Source of the DNA: Turritopsis dohrnii
Taxonomy: Eukaryota; Cnidaria; Hydrozoa; Anthoathecata; Oceaniidae
Reading direction: 5' to 3'
Assembly (NCBI GenBank): GCA_027922465.2
Contig: BQMF02000117.1
Location: forward strand, 558,001 to 622,000
Length of the DNA: 64,000 bases
Under the pieces are notes generated by a model. That model saw only the letters and a list, made by a program, of their open reading frames with translations. It did no database searches and had not been told where the DNA came from. The first letter of the stretch is position 1. Every line of letters begins with the position of its first letter. Both the position numbers and the translations under genes were made by a program. This document shows, in pieces, positions 45,329-58,261 of this stretch.

Positions 45329-45775
45329 AATTAAAACAGATCTTTTTGAAACTTGCGCATGTGTAAAGATCTCTTATATTTATATGATTATCAATTCACT
45401 GAATAATTCATCAATAGGAATTCAGTTGTTGTGATTAAAAAAGAAAACCGTTTCTTGAAGGAAAAGTTAAGCTAAAAAGCTAAGAAAAAAAGCTAAAAAA
45501 GCTAAAAAAAGTAGCATTTTTCGTCTTTAGCATTTGTTTCGTCCAGATGTTTTGCAAACAGTGTATATGTATCGATAGGAAATAGCCTGAACATGCAGCA
45601 GTTACTAGCTCGCCAAGTATACGAGCAAAGTAATAGTAATAAATTCCCTCGTAAAAATATTTTCAAAATTAATACAATGTACGTGTTGACGTGATTAAAT
45701 TGCTATATCTAAGGGATACTATTAACTAATCGCTACATAAAATAAATTTATTTACATGTCATGTTGGTTAAAATG
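45329..45775. other. Spacer between the two innexin copies
   Basis: Non-coding sequence, presumably holding the promoter of the intact innexin and the 3' flank of its duplicate. An AGCTAAAAA repeat run lies at 45472-45512. Confidence 0.35.
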
Positions 45776-48700
45776 TTACACCCACGACAGAGGAGGTACC
45801 TTTTTCATTTTTCGTACTTTCAGCGCGTCAATGACGTTGCCGAAGAGAATGAGGTCCTTCCTGCGGAGAAATTCTAAATATTGACACTCGCGCAATGTCA
45901 GAAATCTATAAACAAATTTTGTTGACTCATCCTTTTCATTTAAACATGTCATTTTGAAGAAGAGCTCAGCGAATGCCATGATGATGCCAAGCAAGGAGCT
46001 GACAAATGAAACGACCATGACTACCCATAAAACCAACCCAATGTGTTGATACAAAATATTGGAAGAGATTCCACACACTGTCGTCACTTTGTCGGACAGT
46101 GCTGTGTCGTGTAAGACACAAATTCCAAATGTCGGTAGCATTTTGTTCCCAGGTGTTTCAAAATCCATGGCAATTCTAGGATCTTCACGTGCCCAGCGGA
46201 TCCATTGAACACCATAATCAAAAAACTTCTTGTGAAGAAACAAGTGGAGGACTTGGAATACTGTGATGTTAACAGCCACATACAACAACTTTATGATAAT
46301 ATTGAAGAAAATCCGCAACCTCATCTTACGAATCGAGTTCACGTTGTGGTTGAAATAATTATATATTTCCCCGTAGGGCGAAATATATGTTAAAACCGGC
46401 ATTTCCTTTTCCTCCTCCTTCTTTTCGTTCACTTTTATAGCCACAGTTCAGTATTGAACTCTGGCCTAGCCAAGGTAGATTTCAGTAAAGTAGTACGCCA
46501 TCTTTTCAGTTCAGTCAGTGTCAGTGCAGATGAGATTTTGAAGATGTTTTCTGCTAGCTTACATGATTCAGTAGATGAAACGTTAAATGATGGAAATAAA
46601 TAGTTTTATTTCTTAAAAAGTTGTAAAGACTTTTGAATGAACGTGTAAAAAACAAAACAAAAAAAAAACATTGGTATTATGTGTTTTTATTTTTGTGTTG
46701 ATATGTGTTATGATGTAATTAAATGCTTGGAACAACAAACCATTGAAGCTGTGATTTCAGTGCAAAGGTGAAAATTCATTCTGAATAACCAGGGTGAAGA
46801 TTTATTTAGTATGATCCTGATGTAATGTAGCCCAACTGAACTGAGAAAGCAAGCACGATGATGATGTACTACAGCATATAAAGAAGAAAACCCTTTTCAC
46901 GTGGAGAACAACCACCAGTTGAGTTCAACCAGTTATGTTAATTCAAAAACAGCAAGTATATAAATATGTGATGTTGTATATGCAATTTAAAGTTCAGAAA
47001 ACCATTTACGTATAATATTTTAATACACAGAGGATTGGAGACACATAATAATAACTTGAAAGAATCTGGTCGAGTGTACTTGGGTAGTTGTTTAATCCAA
47101 CAACAGAAAAAATAGTTTACTATGAATGAAGTCTATGGTCATGTATACTGTTTTGATGCTGCATATCATATTTTATTTTTCAATATGTAATATATATATA
47201 TATAATACTGACAATTTTTCTTACGAACAACGAACGTAAATCAAAACACAATCCAACATGACAGACAGTCTGTAAATTAAATCAAGTCAGAACACAAACA
47301 TGTGTTTTCAGCTATGTAGTGGTTTGGTTATGGATGTGTATTTTCACTACGAAAATCTGTTGTTCTTTTCCATTTTGGATTTACGAAAGTCATTTTTATC
47401 ACATAATAAACAATGAGTGTGAACGCATTTTTTTGTATTTTTTGAAAAAAATTCTTCGGCCATAATTTGAAATGCTACGTACTATTTGTATTAGTAAAAA
47501 TTTTGATATCTTATGATTATTAGTTATTTGCTTATGATGTTTACCCCAAAGTATTATACTATATATAGCTATTGAAAATGTTTATGCAGGCGTATAATTT
47601 GATAATAAACAGAATTACGAGAAGTTTTATTATTGGGAATTTTATTTACATTTTATTTACAATTCCACTGTAGCTATTGAAACTAGGTTTAACAATTTTC
47701 TTTTCTTTTGTACAGTAAAACCACCTGTATACAAATTTGATAATATAATGTTGTAAGATAGTTTTATCTGAGTTACAAAAAACAAGTGTTCTGTTTTACA
47801 TTGTTTACGGTATAAAAGATGTCAAGCTTCTGCAACAATAAAGATTATACATTTGTTATGATGAAATTCTTTTACACATTGATGATATATATATATTCAG
47901 TTGTTTAAGGGGAAATATTAGTCGCAGTTAGGTCATATAACTTTTAGCTAAGTGCCCATATAATAACCTCTCACTTTTTAACTCCTCGGCAAAAATTATG
48001 TAACAAACCTTATCATTTGACCATGAACATCTTTATTTCATTATAAGTATAAAATAACAAACCTTATCATTTTTTGCGGTATTAAATTCAATTCCACCAT
48101 GATTAGTAAGGACAACATTTTTATCTGTGCATCAGGTGGATGGTAGTTATACTGTAATTGTTTCATCATACATTTTTCTCATTGTTTTCAATGTACACGC
48201 AATAACTGGCAAAAATTTTGCAACTTTGGGGAAATATAAAGTCGCATTTTTGCGAATCTTGTTTTTAACAATTTTGTCAGCAGTGATCTGAAACACAAAG
48301 CATGTCTTACTTCAAAACAAATAACAACAACAAATAAGAACAACAACAAATAACAACATGATGAAAAAAAACTGGGCTGGTGACTTATATGAGCTCTTTT
48401 CAGTATAGATTCCAGGCTTATAATGTCAGTGTTAACAACTCGAAAGAGTAAATATGGCAGATAGAACAGTAATGATACGCTGGCCACGCAGAAAGGCATC
48501 CACTGGTACTGAGTAAAATAGTGTTTCTCCAGCGGTAAACAATCCTTTCTAACATGTTTGTTTGAAGTAATTTGATATGTCCGACAAAGTTCGTTTATAG
48601 TGTTCCAGATGCTGTCAAAATTCAGATTGGCCGGGATGCCGTAGTATGCCAAATCTTCCACATGTTCACCCAATTCGGTAAAAATGAAAAAGCCCTTGAT

Positions 48701-48935
48701 CTAACAGGAATTGTTAATCAAGGTCTCTTACAAGCTGGAGTTGTACGGTAGGATACATGCTACAGTGTCATGGTACCAGTTGAATCACAAAACTGGTCAC
48801 CAGAAAGATCTTGAGCACGCAAATTCTGGTAAACTGGTCAGTATAGCCACCGTGTCGAGGCTTGATTTTAAAATCCAACAAGAACTTCAACAGGAACTCA
48901 GCATCAGTATGTTTTGATGGAAGAAGATTCATCAT
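45776..48935 (-). pseudogene. Innexin duplicate, split and decayed
   Basis: Exon 1-like sequence runs from an ATG at 48935 to about 48390 and is clearly related to the intact gene (LLDFKIKPRHGGYTDQ, YQWMPFCVAS). It has an early stop and frameshifts in the first loop. Its donor site is changed from GTAAGT to ATAAGT. The exon 2-like acceptor remains at about 48290, but after about 30 bp homology stops and foreign sequence runs to 46361. The rest of exon 2 (46360-45776) is very similar to the intact gene. It stays open and is preceded in frame by an ATG at 46444 inside the foreign DNA. A short protein with TM3-TM4 could be made, but channel function is unlikely. Confidence 0.8.
46361..48261. mobile_element. 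About 1.9-kb insertion in exon 2 of the innexin duplicate
   Basis: Comparison with the intact gene places the breakpoints at about 46360 and 48262. The ends carry an imperfect inverted TATATTTCCCC / GGGGAAATATA. The interior is AT-rich with a TA microsatellite at about 47196-47206 and no recognised protein. It is probably a non-autonomous transposon of unknown family. Confidence 0.55.
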
Positions 48936-50170
48936 AGTGAATAAAGTGGACTCTCTATAATTTGACTTTTAAATAATCGAATATTTTTATTTCAAATAAA
49001 AAAATATAAGTATAACTGAATCAATGGGTCCCTTCAAACTAAAACCTATCAATATTACTCTCTATAAAGAATGGAAATAGACATACTCTATAAAGAATGG
49101 AAAATACAGTAGGCTCTAGAAAGAAAGAAAAATTTTATTGGTCAGCGCGTTAAGCAGCTGATCTTTCACTAGGGTTTGTCCTTCCGTCCCATGTCCACAG
49201 TACTAGCCTAGATTCCTCATTGAAAGCTGATACCACTTAAAAATAAGGGTAGAATTTTTTTTTCGTATTATACAAATAGTATTTTATAATGCAAATTTAC
49301 ACTGTTTGAAATTCAAGCAAGAAACTATATTAAAATTACATAAAATCGTTTAATGATATGCAATCGACTCGGAAATTCGAATTTCTTCTACCCTGATCTT
49401 CTTTGTCGCCAATGTTTTAGTGCCTCGGATGCAAGTGATAGCAGATCGTGTCAAGGCAAACGAGATTTTTGTGCGCAACCAATTCATTACTTCTGAGAAG
49501 AGATCGTCATTTTTGTCTGGTAAGTGTGTTGCGAGTGATAAGGGTAGAATATAGGCTATTTGTTAATCGTTAATCTTAATTCAGATTTTTCAGATAATTT
49601 ATAATTACAGCTATTTTATCAGGGTGAGTGCCGCCTCAAATTAAAACATGAGTTTTAAAGTTTGCCCATCACACAGATATCATTTTGGAAATAAAAGCTA
49701 AAGTAAAGGGTTATTTTTCACCAGAGAATTAAAAAAATTCGTAATATTATCAACGTATATTATAATTGAACCTGTTATATCATAGAAATACTGTATATTC
49801 AGTTAGCTAGGGCTGATTTTGTGTTTTGTGTTATATATTGGTCAGACCTGGAGATAAAGAGAGCTCTGCTGCCTCCAAAAGGACCTATATTACATCGGAT
49901 ATGTATATGTTATTTTTTATGTATTCATACAAATGTGTCCATCAATATAGGCAAGTTTTCAATGTCACCTTACCCTGTCTAAAATAAAAATTTTATACAC
50001 ACAAAAATAAAATGTGTAGAAATCTATCTAGTCGTCATCCATAAAAATAAACAGACAACATATCTTGAAGTTTATAAATAAAGCATTTAATTGCCTGTGA
50101 AAGTGCGTGGTGCACTAATCCAAAATGACTCTAACAATGATATTCTGTGTTTGTTGTAATCCCCTTATGG
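48936..50170. other. Non-coding with one exon-like piece
   Basis: AT-rich, with a short direct repeat CTCTATAAAGAATGGAAA at about 49060 and 49088. Apart from the exon-like piece at 49421-49519, nothing is recognised. Confidence 0.35.
49421..49519 (+). other. Exon-like segment
   Basis: A 99-bp segment lies between TTTTAG and G|GTAAGT. It has an ATG at 49429 and is open in one frame, with MQVIADRVKANEIF and ITSEKRSSF. The splice signals are good. It could be the first coding exon of the DIRS ORF1 that continues at 52436, or of an unrelated gene. No join was confirmed. Confidence 0.25.
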
Positions 50171-52439
50171 TCAACCTCGAACCCAGGGTCTATTGCCTTT
50201 TCGATATACGGATAGCGGCAAAGAAGACCCTGGCGAACGCTGGTCATGTGACATGAAAATTACACAAAATCTGTGTAATTTTTATAAGAGGTGGCCCGAA
50301 GAAGTTTTGTCTTGTGCATTCAGTTTTTTATATAGTCACATTACATCCAATATAGAGACCAAATATAATTCGTCGAGTTCACTCGAGCTCATTTCTGCAA
50401 AACTTTAAAGTTGTTACATACTTCCAAGACTTCAACAGCATTCTGGAAAGCGGTGTTTCTGATTTGATAAAGATTTTATTCCTTATCAAGGTTATTACAT
50501 TCGAAAACCTTGAATGATAAAAGGGAGATTGCAAAATTCGTGTGGTGTTGTGTGGATTTTGCGTGGTGTTTATTTTAGAGACACAGAGAAAACATGTATA
50601 GAGTGGACAAAAGTAAAAAAAATGAACAGAAAATTAAAACTTGAGTGTATTGAGGTTCAATCTTCCACAAAAGAAAATATAAATAACCTATAAAGGCACA
50701 CAAAAAGTAAAAACGAACTATGAAGATAATACATAAACAACAACAGTGCAGTGGTGAGAGAAGATTCTCATTAAATAATGTAGGGATGAAGAACTTATTC
50801 AAATATATTAAATGATTCAACATTGTTATCTATATATCAAAATTTGCTAAGTTCACTGGTCAGTAGATGTATGTCTATTTCCAAAAAGCTCTATAACTTT
50901 TTCTTGTCAGTGTCCTAAGTATTATTGAGTATACGTCTGTCACAAATGAAGGCAGAAAAACACAACTTATAAAATGTTCACTCTTCTTTAACCTATGAAA
51001 TCTTTCTCAAGTGTTAACATATACTTATTAGTATACTTAAAAATTATGTTTGTTGTATTATGTTCACTACCTTTATTATATATACTGAAAAATAATTAAT
51101 TTTATTATGAGTTCTTGTAGGACCTTGTGTAGGATCCTGTCAGGATTCTAACCAGATTTTAACATATGTTGAGTGAAATTTGTTGTGTTAGTTTCAAGGT
51201 TACTATAGGATCGAAAACAGGATGGTATTCTGTATGAATACCGATATTTCAAATTTCAGGGAAATTGCTTTTTAAAATCGTCCCAGTCATTCTTGTCAGC
51301 CCATTCTTCTCTCTCTGAAGGTACTTAATACATGACACTTTGCAGGATTTTTATAACCACGTGACGTATATAGTTTTAAGTCAGGATTCAAGATCCCATG
51401 TCATGAGTCATGACATGGGATCTTGAATCCATAATGGCAGATGGTTTAGTTTTGAGGAAACGCTATATTGTTGTTAAGTGTAAAGTTTACCTTTATCCTG
51501 TTATGTATTTTGCTAAACGATATACAGCTTAAGATATAGAATTCTTAAGTCAATGTATACCTTGTTATGAAAATTCTACAAATTGTCATATACCGTAAAG
51601 TAAAAATTAGATTACATTTTCATTCTATATATGTGCACATGCTTGTTTTAGTTTTTGATTCTATTTCTGGATTGCAATGCTTTGTTTAGACCCACATATT
51701 GAACAATTTTGCTTCTGAAACGTTGTGATTTATATTCATCAACTGAAGCCACTAAATTCTAATAAGGAATCTGAGTGAATGGAAATTAGCTACATAAATT
51801 TCATGATTCTATGATATTTAAATATGCAAATATATGTCAATCTGCGATCAACAAATAATGTTTCAGCTATGTATTTGTATGTATTTGTGATTTCTGTAGT
51901 TTTATTGTTGATAATATTCAAAAATCGTGTCAAAAAAATTTTTTTTTTCCTCCCAGAAATGATTTAAGATGCTCATCCCCATATCTCTGAATATGCTCTT
52001 AAATTTTAGCACATGTGTGAGCCTACAATTATAGTTCTTAGAAACTATATTTTTCTAAAAAAGACTGTCATAATTCATTACTATTCCGTTGTTTTATAAG
52101 TCAAAAGAGCATGAAAATTTATCTTGTTCACTTGTTGATTATTTTAAGAACTTTTTGTTGTTAGCCTTTCTCATTGTAAATACATTATGCTACCATACCA
52201 GTGCTTTGTGAAATGAAATGATAGCTAAAATAATGTTATTTTGAATAATTAAATTTTCAGACTCTAATTCTTATCTTCCTCAGCAGTAACTCGGATGATT
52301 TCTTCTTTTTGCTCGAAAATACTGCAGTCGTTGTAATATTTTCAGCCAATAGAATTCGTTAATTCAGTAGCGTTCGCCAGGGTCTTCTTTGCCGCTATCC
52401 GTATATCGAAAAGGCAAGAGACCCTGGGTTCGAGGTTGA
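50171..52439. mobile_element. 2.27-kb element with 71-bp inverted ends
   Basis: The ends 50171-50241 and 52369-52439 are inverted copies with one mismatch. Each end is itself partly palindromic (CCAGGGTCT...AGACCCTGG). The interior is non-coding and has a 47-bp palindrome near its middle. No target duplication is clear. It directly abuts the start of DIRS ORF1 coding sequence. Confidence 0.8.
51384..51430. repeat. 47-bp perfect palindrome
   Basis: Two perfect 23-bp arms starting GGATTCAAGATCCCATG flank a single central G at 51407. The palindrome lies about 100 bp from the midpoint of the 2.27-kb element. It could extrude as a cruciform or be two abutting ends of a small element. Confidence 0.9.
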
Positions 52440-52695
52440 ACAGATAGATGTCGTTGTACAAGAGGAAACGAGTACTACTGGGACAGTAATCAACGCCAGT
52501 AACAGTACACGAAAACGAAAGTACAGTGAAACTGAGTCAGAAAGCCAAAAAGACTCTGCTCAGCATGTTGATGATGAGGATGATTTTGAGGAGGAGGTTG
52601 AAGATGCCCCTCTTATAAAACGTTTTCAAGCCATATCCAGTGATAGCCACAGTGAATGGGAACTTCCTGCTGACATGGCCTTATATGTTAACTAG

Positions 52696-54636
52696 CATGT
52701 AGCTTTAGCTAAAAAATGCCCCCGCACTCAAGCATTTCAATTTGTATACACAGGGGTGAAGGGAGATAAAAAAAATTAAGATGAATGTTTTTGTAAAACT
52801 TTTCACAGTAACAAATATATACATTTTAACTTTTGATAACATTGTATAAACACAATAAAAACAAGAAGAATTGTGAGCATGATCATTTTGAAATGGGAGA
52901 TCAGATTTGAAAACTCATTGACAGATGGTCTTCACTTTTTCACATCAGAATTGAGTTGAACTTTCTTTATGATAACTTTTCCTATTACAAGAACTATTAA
53001 TTGTTCATATGAAACAACAGTTAAAAAGTTTTACAAACAACAAATAGTTTAATGAGTAGTGTAACCATGCGGCATAGTGTAGCAGTGGCGGTATTCCAAC
53101 TTGGAATATTCAAACCAAGTAGATCTAAACTTAAACAGATGAAAATCTGCTCAAAACTTTGTTACTTTTTGTTATCTCTTAGGCCTAAGTCACACTGATG
53201 CTAATATACCTTTCAAGTGTAAATAAGGCTTAACAAGTAATATCAGAACGTATTTGCTACAAACAAAAGAAATGTGTGAACTGAAACCATGGATACGTAT
53301 TTTATAATCAAATACGTATTTTATAATCAAAATAAGATTCTGTAAGAGCCAAAAGAAAAAAAATTTTTTCAAAAAAATCTATTAGAAATCTCTGTTTCAA
53401 ACTTTGATTCAAAACTAAAAATAGCCAAACTTTACATAAAAAAAATATATAGAAAGGTTTTATTGATCATGATCACACTAGGTTTGGAAGACAGTTAAAT
53501 AAAAAAAAACACGAAGAACGACATTTGTAAATATGGCTTTCTTACATACACAGAAATCCAATTTAAATATTTTTAAGGCAAGATACGCCAATAATCAGTG
53601 CATTGAATAAAATTAATTGAATGAAAGATTTAGAGTTAAAACATATACAAAAATAAAATGTATGGTTGGCAAAATTTCAGATTTCAAGCTGTGCTTCAAA
53701 ATCCTTATCGTTCATTTCACTACACGTTTTTTTTTTATAAGGAACCTTTGTGGTGGGGCTGATGCTGAAGTTCCTTATTTTTTTAAAGAGTTTGAGCCTC
53801 ACAGTTCCTTAATTAGTTCCTTATTTTTTAAGCTATCTTTTTTACCAAAAATTCTTTGTTTTTACACAGAAAATGTATAGACACTAATTTTTGAAATAAA
53901 CAAATAACGCATCAAAGGACATTACGAAAATGGTTGGTTTTATGGAGTTATTGACTATTTCAACAAGGTCTTAGAAGAATATAAAGTCACATACACTGAC
54001 AACACCACAGACTTTATCCGTAAAGCTGATATAGACGACATTGATTTAATTCTTTGCAACTGACCATTGATAATTTGCGTTGTACATAATTTATAAACTT
54101 GCAAACTACTTCAGTTTGCAGCCTTTTTGGTATAGATTTTCTTGTGTTTAGTTTTTATTAGTTTTATTGATATAAAAAAGAAAGTTCTTTAGTGTTTCTT
54201 ATATTTGAACTCTTATTTCAGCCTGGTTAGTTCCTTAAGAATTCCTTATTTTTAGAGACTTTTTCAGCCTCAAGTTCCTTATAAAGGTGTTCCTTATAAA
54301 AAAAAACGTGTAAAACAACACAAAAGTAATATGAAAAATGTCTAAGCAATGTTAGCATACGAACTTCCTAAATAACATAGTATAATATATAATAATAACT
54401 TAGTAATAATAATAATAATAACTTAGGAAAGTCTCCCACTTACAGTACCATGCTTTGAAACGGTAAAAAAAGCAAAAGTCAGCTAATAATTGTATACCAC
54501 CGTGTAACGTCAACACGAAAGTTGGAAGATGATGATGAGGATGATGAGGATGAAGAACAAAATCGGAAACTGACATTCGCCTATCTCGTGAAACTACTAT
54601 GCCTCCTCGCTCGCTTACGCTCGCTGCGGGGCCAAT
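52696..54636. mobile_element. 1.94-kb insertion inside DIRS ORF1
   Basis: It splits the ORF1 coding sequence. Its left part (to about 53560) has an inverted copy at 58767-60935, and internal blocks match 18290-18530. It carries a nested element at 53723-54310. The left end is CTAGCATGTAGC; the right end is near GCGGGGCC. There is no coding region. Confidence 0.65.
53723..54310. mobile_element. 588-bp MITE with CACGTTTTTT ends
   Basis: The ends CACG(T)9-10 ATAAGGAAC are inverted, with one length difference, and TA flanks both sides, as for Tc1/mariner elements. Subterminal GTTCCTTAT motifs recur. The related repeat at 18443 lacks it, which gives the empty site. A short plus-strand frame with DDIDLIL is not recognised. 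Confidence 0.75.
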
Positions 54637-55487
54637 AAACAATTTTCGGAACAGATTCCAGAAAAAGATCTGAACGATAGTATATGTGCAGACACACCAG
54701 CTCCTAGTAATATCATAGGAACATTAACACTCGATGATTTCTTGAAAGAACTGATGGAAGAACAAGGCAGTTACCTTCAGCTCTCTGCTGACAGGATGTT
54801 AAAGAAATTCCAACATAAAACTTTAGCTATAATGGGACCATTAGGGAAAATATGGTTTACCCTCGAAAATGCCATGAACACGAAAAGGCAAAAAGTTGAA
54901 ATTACACTTGATGATTTAAAGGAGTATACTGAACAAAGTATCATACTTCTTGGCCAAGTGTACAACACTATGTCATATCAACGACGATTGAGTGCTCTCA
55001 GCACTATGATGAAGTAGAACAAGGCTAAAGACATTCTTAAAGACAAAAAAGCCATGTTCACAACAAACTCTGATGAACTGTTTGGTGAAACGTTCAAGGA
55101 AGATTTTACCAAAACTATGAAAAGTAAAAAGAAATATAAAGAGCTGATCAAGAATTCACAGCCCTGTTCAACTTCTGGCAAGAAGCCCTTTCGAGGGGCT
55201 CTCCATCCGCAAGAGGAAGTAGTGGTGGAGGGCGGTCAGTATTTTTGGTTCGAAGAGACCATCAAACCTCACAGAATTTCCATGGATCAACAGGTAAGAC
55301 TTTTCAAAATCCAACTTTGTATCTATACCCAGACCAAGTCCAAGTAAACATAGACAATGTTCACCCAATAGTGAGAAAATTGTTTTGCAAGAACAAAACA
55401 TTGCCACAAGTAACTTTAGCGGGTCGACTAAAATACTTTCTTCAAAATTGGGGAAAACTGACTCAGGACTAAACCATCCTATCAATA

Positions 55488-57430
55488 GTGAGGGGCTACG
55501 AGATAGCTTTTCTGGAGGAACCTTATCAGGAAAAATTACCCTCCGGTGTTCACCTAAACCGGGAACAGAAAGAGTTAGTAAACCTAGAGATAAAGGAAAT
55601 GTTACAAAAAGGGGCGATTCACCAAGTATCTCCAGCACAGGGTCAGTTTCTAAGCAATATTTTCCTTGTGCCAAAAAAGAATGTAGGAAACAGACCTGTC
55701 ATCAACCTGAAACATCTGAACTCTTTTATTCCCTACCAACATTTCAAAATGGAGGGACTTCATCTTCTAAAAGACTTATTAATGGAAAACGATTTCATGT
55801 GCAAAATAGACTTAAAAGATGCCTATTTTTGCATCCCATTAGGTCCAAAATCAAGAAAGTATATCAGGTTCGTGTGGGAAGGAAACCTATACGAGTTTCT
55901 GTGCCTGTGTTTCGGACTAGGCCCAGCCCCACTCATCTTTACGAAGTTAATGAAAATTCCTATATCAGTGTTAAGAAGGATAAGCCTAAGAGTGATAGTG
56001 TTCTTAGACGATATGTTACTAATGGGGAAAACCCGAGAAGAATTAATAAGGACAAGGGATACTTTGATTTTCATGTTACAACATCTAGGCTTTGTGATAA
56101 ATCAAAAGAAATCACAGCTGATTCCCACTCAACAAATAGAATTCCTTGGGTTAAAAATAGACTCAATAAACATGACATTAGCTCTCCCAGAAGGAAAGAT
56201 TCAAAAAATACAGAATCAGTGTGTGCAATTATTACACTCACAGGAGACAACTATCCTGGAACTAACAAAACTAATAGGTCTTTTAACTTTTACGACTCAA
56301 GCTGTTTTACCGGCACGACTTCAACATCGATATCTACAAAATCAACAGATACAATGTCTAAGCAGGTCTCACTCTTTTCAGACCAAAATTGTTCTAAACA
56401 AACAGTCTCAGGAGGAGCTAATGTGGTGGAAAGAGAATCTTGCTCTACAAAATGGGAAACCTCTAAGGATAGGGGAACCAGACATGATCATTCAGACAGA
56501 TGCATCCAAGACTGGTTGGGGGGCAGTATGCAATGGAATCTCCACCGGGGGGAGGTGGTCATTCCAGGAGAAACAAAAACACATAAATGTGTTGGAACTG
56601 ATAGCAGTCAAATTAGCAATCCAAACATTTACATTCAGAAAAATTCCAAAGGTAATACATTTACAGATCGACAATATGACAGCCCTAAGCTATCTGTTAA
56701 AAATGGGGGGAACCCAAAATATGGAACTTTAGATCTATCCAAAGAAATCTGGGCGTATCTGTTGGGCAAACAGATCACGATTACTGCAGAATACCTGCCA
56801 AGCAAAATGAACATTACAGCGGACTGGGAGTCAAGAAATCACCTGGACCCAGCCGACTGGAAACTAGATCCACAAGTTTTCAAAAACATTACCAGACAAA
56901 TGGGAGTCCCAGACATGGATCTTTTTGCTTCTCGCCTGAATTTTCAAGTTCCAAGCTATTTTTCATGGAGACCAGACCCGGGGAGCAAGGGTACAGATGC
57001 CATGCAACAGAACTGGAGAAACCTCTTCGGATATGCATTTCCCCTGTTTTGCATGATCAGCAGAGTGTTGGCAAAGGTTCAGAGAGAGCAGGCTCGAATT
57101 TTGATAGTAACCCCAGCTTGGCAGGGTCAACCATGGTATCCAACCTTACTAGGAATGTCAATAAAAAACCTCATACTACTTCCAAAGAGAAAGAATATTG
57201 TGTTGAGTCCAAACAACATTTGCCATCCTCTAGCATTAAAAGACCAGCTCCAGTTAGTGGTGTGGTCAGTTTCAGGGAAATATTGGCAGCAGAAGGCTTA
57301 TCTGCAGGAGCTTCAAGACTCATCACAGAGTCACGGAGACCAGGATCTGCATCTAATTACCAGTCGTCCTGGAATATGTTTTGTGGCTGGTGTAACAAAA
57401 AACAAATTGATCCCTTTCAATGTGATGTGA
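55488..57430 (+). pseudogene. DIRS reverse transcriptase, RNase H and methyltransferase-like region
   Basis: 55488-56732 encodes the reverse transcriptase with IFLVPKKN, CKIDLKDAYF and the catalytic VFLDDM box. RNase H follows with QTDASKTGWGAVCNG and a QIDNMTALSYL block. A frameshift near 56715 moves the rest to another frame (to 57430), with AEYLPSKMNITAD and then the DIRS-specific DLFASRLNFQVPSYFSWRPDP region related to a DAM-type methyltransferase fold. Catalytic residues of the polymerase are intact, but the shift should block full ORF2. Confidence 0.8.
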
Positions 57431-58238
57431 ATTATGTGATTAATTATTTGGCAGAACTGTTTGAAGAGGGATATGAGTATAGAACAATTAACTGACACAG
57501 ATCAGCAATATCAGCATTTCATACAGCGGTAAATTCAACCCCAGTTGGTAGTCACCCAAGAGTGCGTTCCCTTTTAACGGGAATATTTAATAACCGTCCA
57601 CCAAAACCAAGATACACTTTTATCTGAGATATAGAGAAGGTATTGAATTATTTACGAGGTCTGCCTTCTAATGAAATGTTAAATCACTGTTTATTATTAA
57701 AAAAATTAGCTATGTTATTAGCATTATCAGCAGCATCCAGATGCTCAGAAGTATGTCACTTAAATATAAAGTACATGGTTAAATCATCTGACTGTTATAA
57801 ATTTGCTTTCGATAAACTCATTAAAAGTTGGCGCAAAGGACAGGCTCCTCCCTTTGTGGAATTTGCGGCCTATCCTTCTGAGAGAAATCTATGTGTTGTT
57901 GAAACTTTAGATTTTTACCTAAATTTGTCTGAAAGTTGGAGGGATAAGGGTCAAACACAGTTATTGTTGAGCTCCCTGAAACCACATAAAGAAATCTACA
58001 GTTGCAGGGTGGATTAAAAGTATTTTAGCCTTAGCAGGAATTGATGTATGCAAATTTAAGGCACACTCCACTCGTGCTGCTTCAACTTCCAAGGCAAGCA
58101 TAGGTGGTTTATCACTTCAACAGATCCTAAACAGGGGTAGTTGGTCAGGTGATTCAACTTGGCAGAAGCATTATCATAAATTTGTAATGAATGAGGCAAA
58201 GCAATATCAAGAATGTATTATGAAAAACGCTTTGAACT
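57240..58238 (+). pseudogene. DIRS tyrosine recombinase
   Basis: The N-terminal DNA-binding part (SASNYQSSWNMFCGWC, GYEYRTIN) is followed by a TGA at about 57493, another TGA near 57625, then the catalytic part with ALSAASRCSEV (Arg region). After a shift near 58000 comes KAHSTRAAS, the H-x-x-R motif, with W-x-K-H-Y-H carrying the likely Tyr. This enzyme would insert the circular DNA copy. Two stops and a shift inactivate it. Confidence 0.75.
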
Positions 58239-58261
58239 GAGGCTGTGGGTGGTCCGAGGGA

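Larger units (their letters stand above)
52440..55345 (+). pseudogene. DIRS ORF1 (gag-like), split by an insertion
   Basis: 52440-52695 encodes an acidic N-terminal part (RKRKYSETESESQ, HSEWELPADMALYVN). The same protein seems to resume at 54637 with KQFSEQIPEKDLNDS, followed by DDFLKELMEEQ and LLGQVYNTMSYQRR. A stop lies at about 55015. Further on, FRGA and Gly/Arg-rich coding appears in shifted frames near 55185-55260. The insertion 52696-54636 breaks it. The capsid-like role is inferred from position. Confidence 0.6.

Noticed and set aside
55385..56710. A 681-residue protein starting at 55385
   Set aside because: Its first two thirds overlap the genuine reverse transcriptase in another frame and look like noise; only its end, after about 56715, is real DIRS coding sequence.
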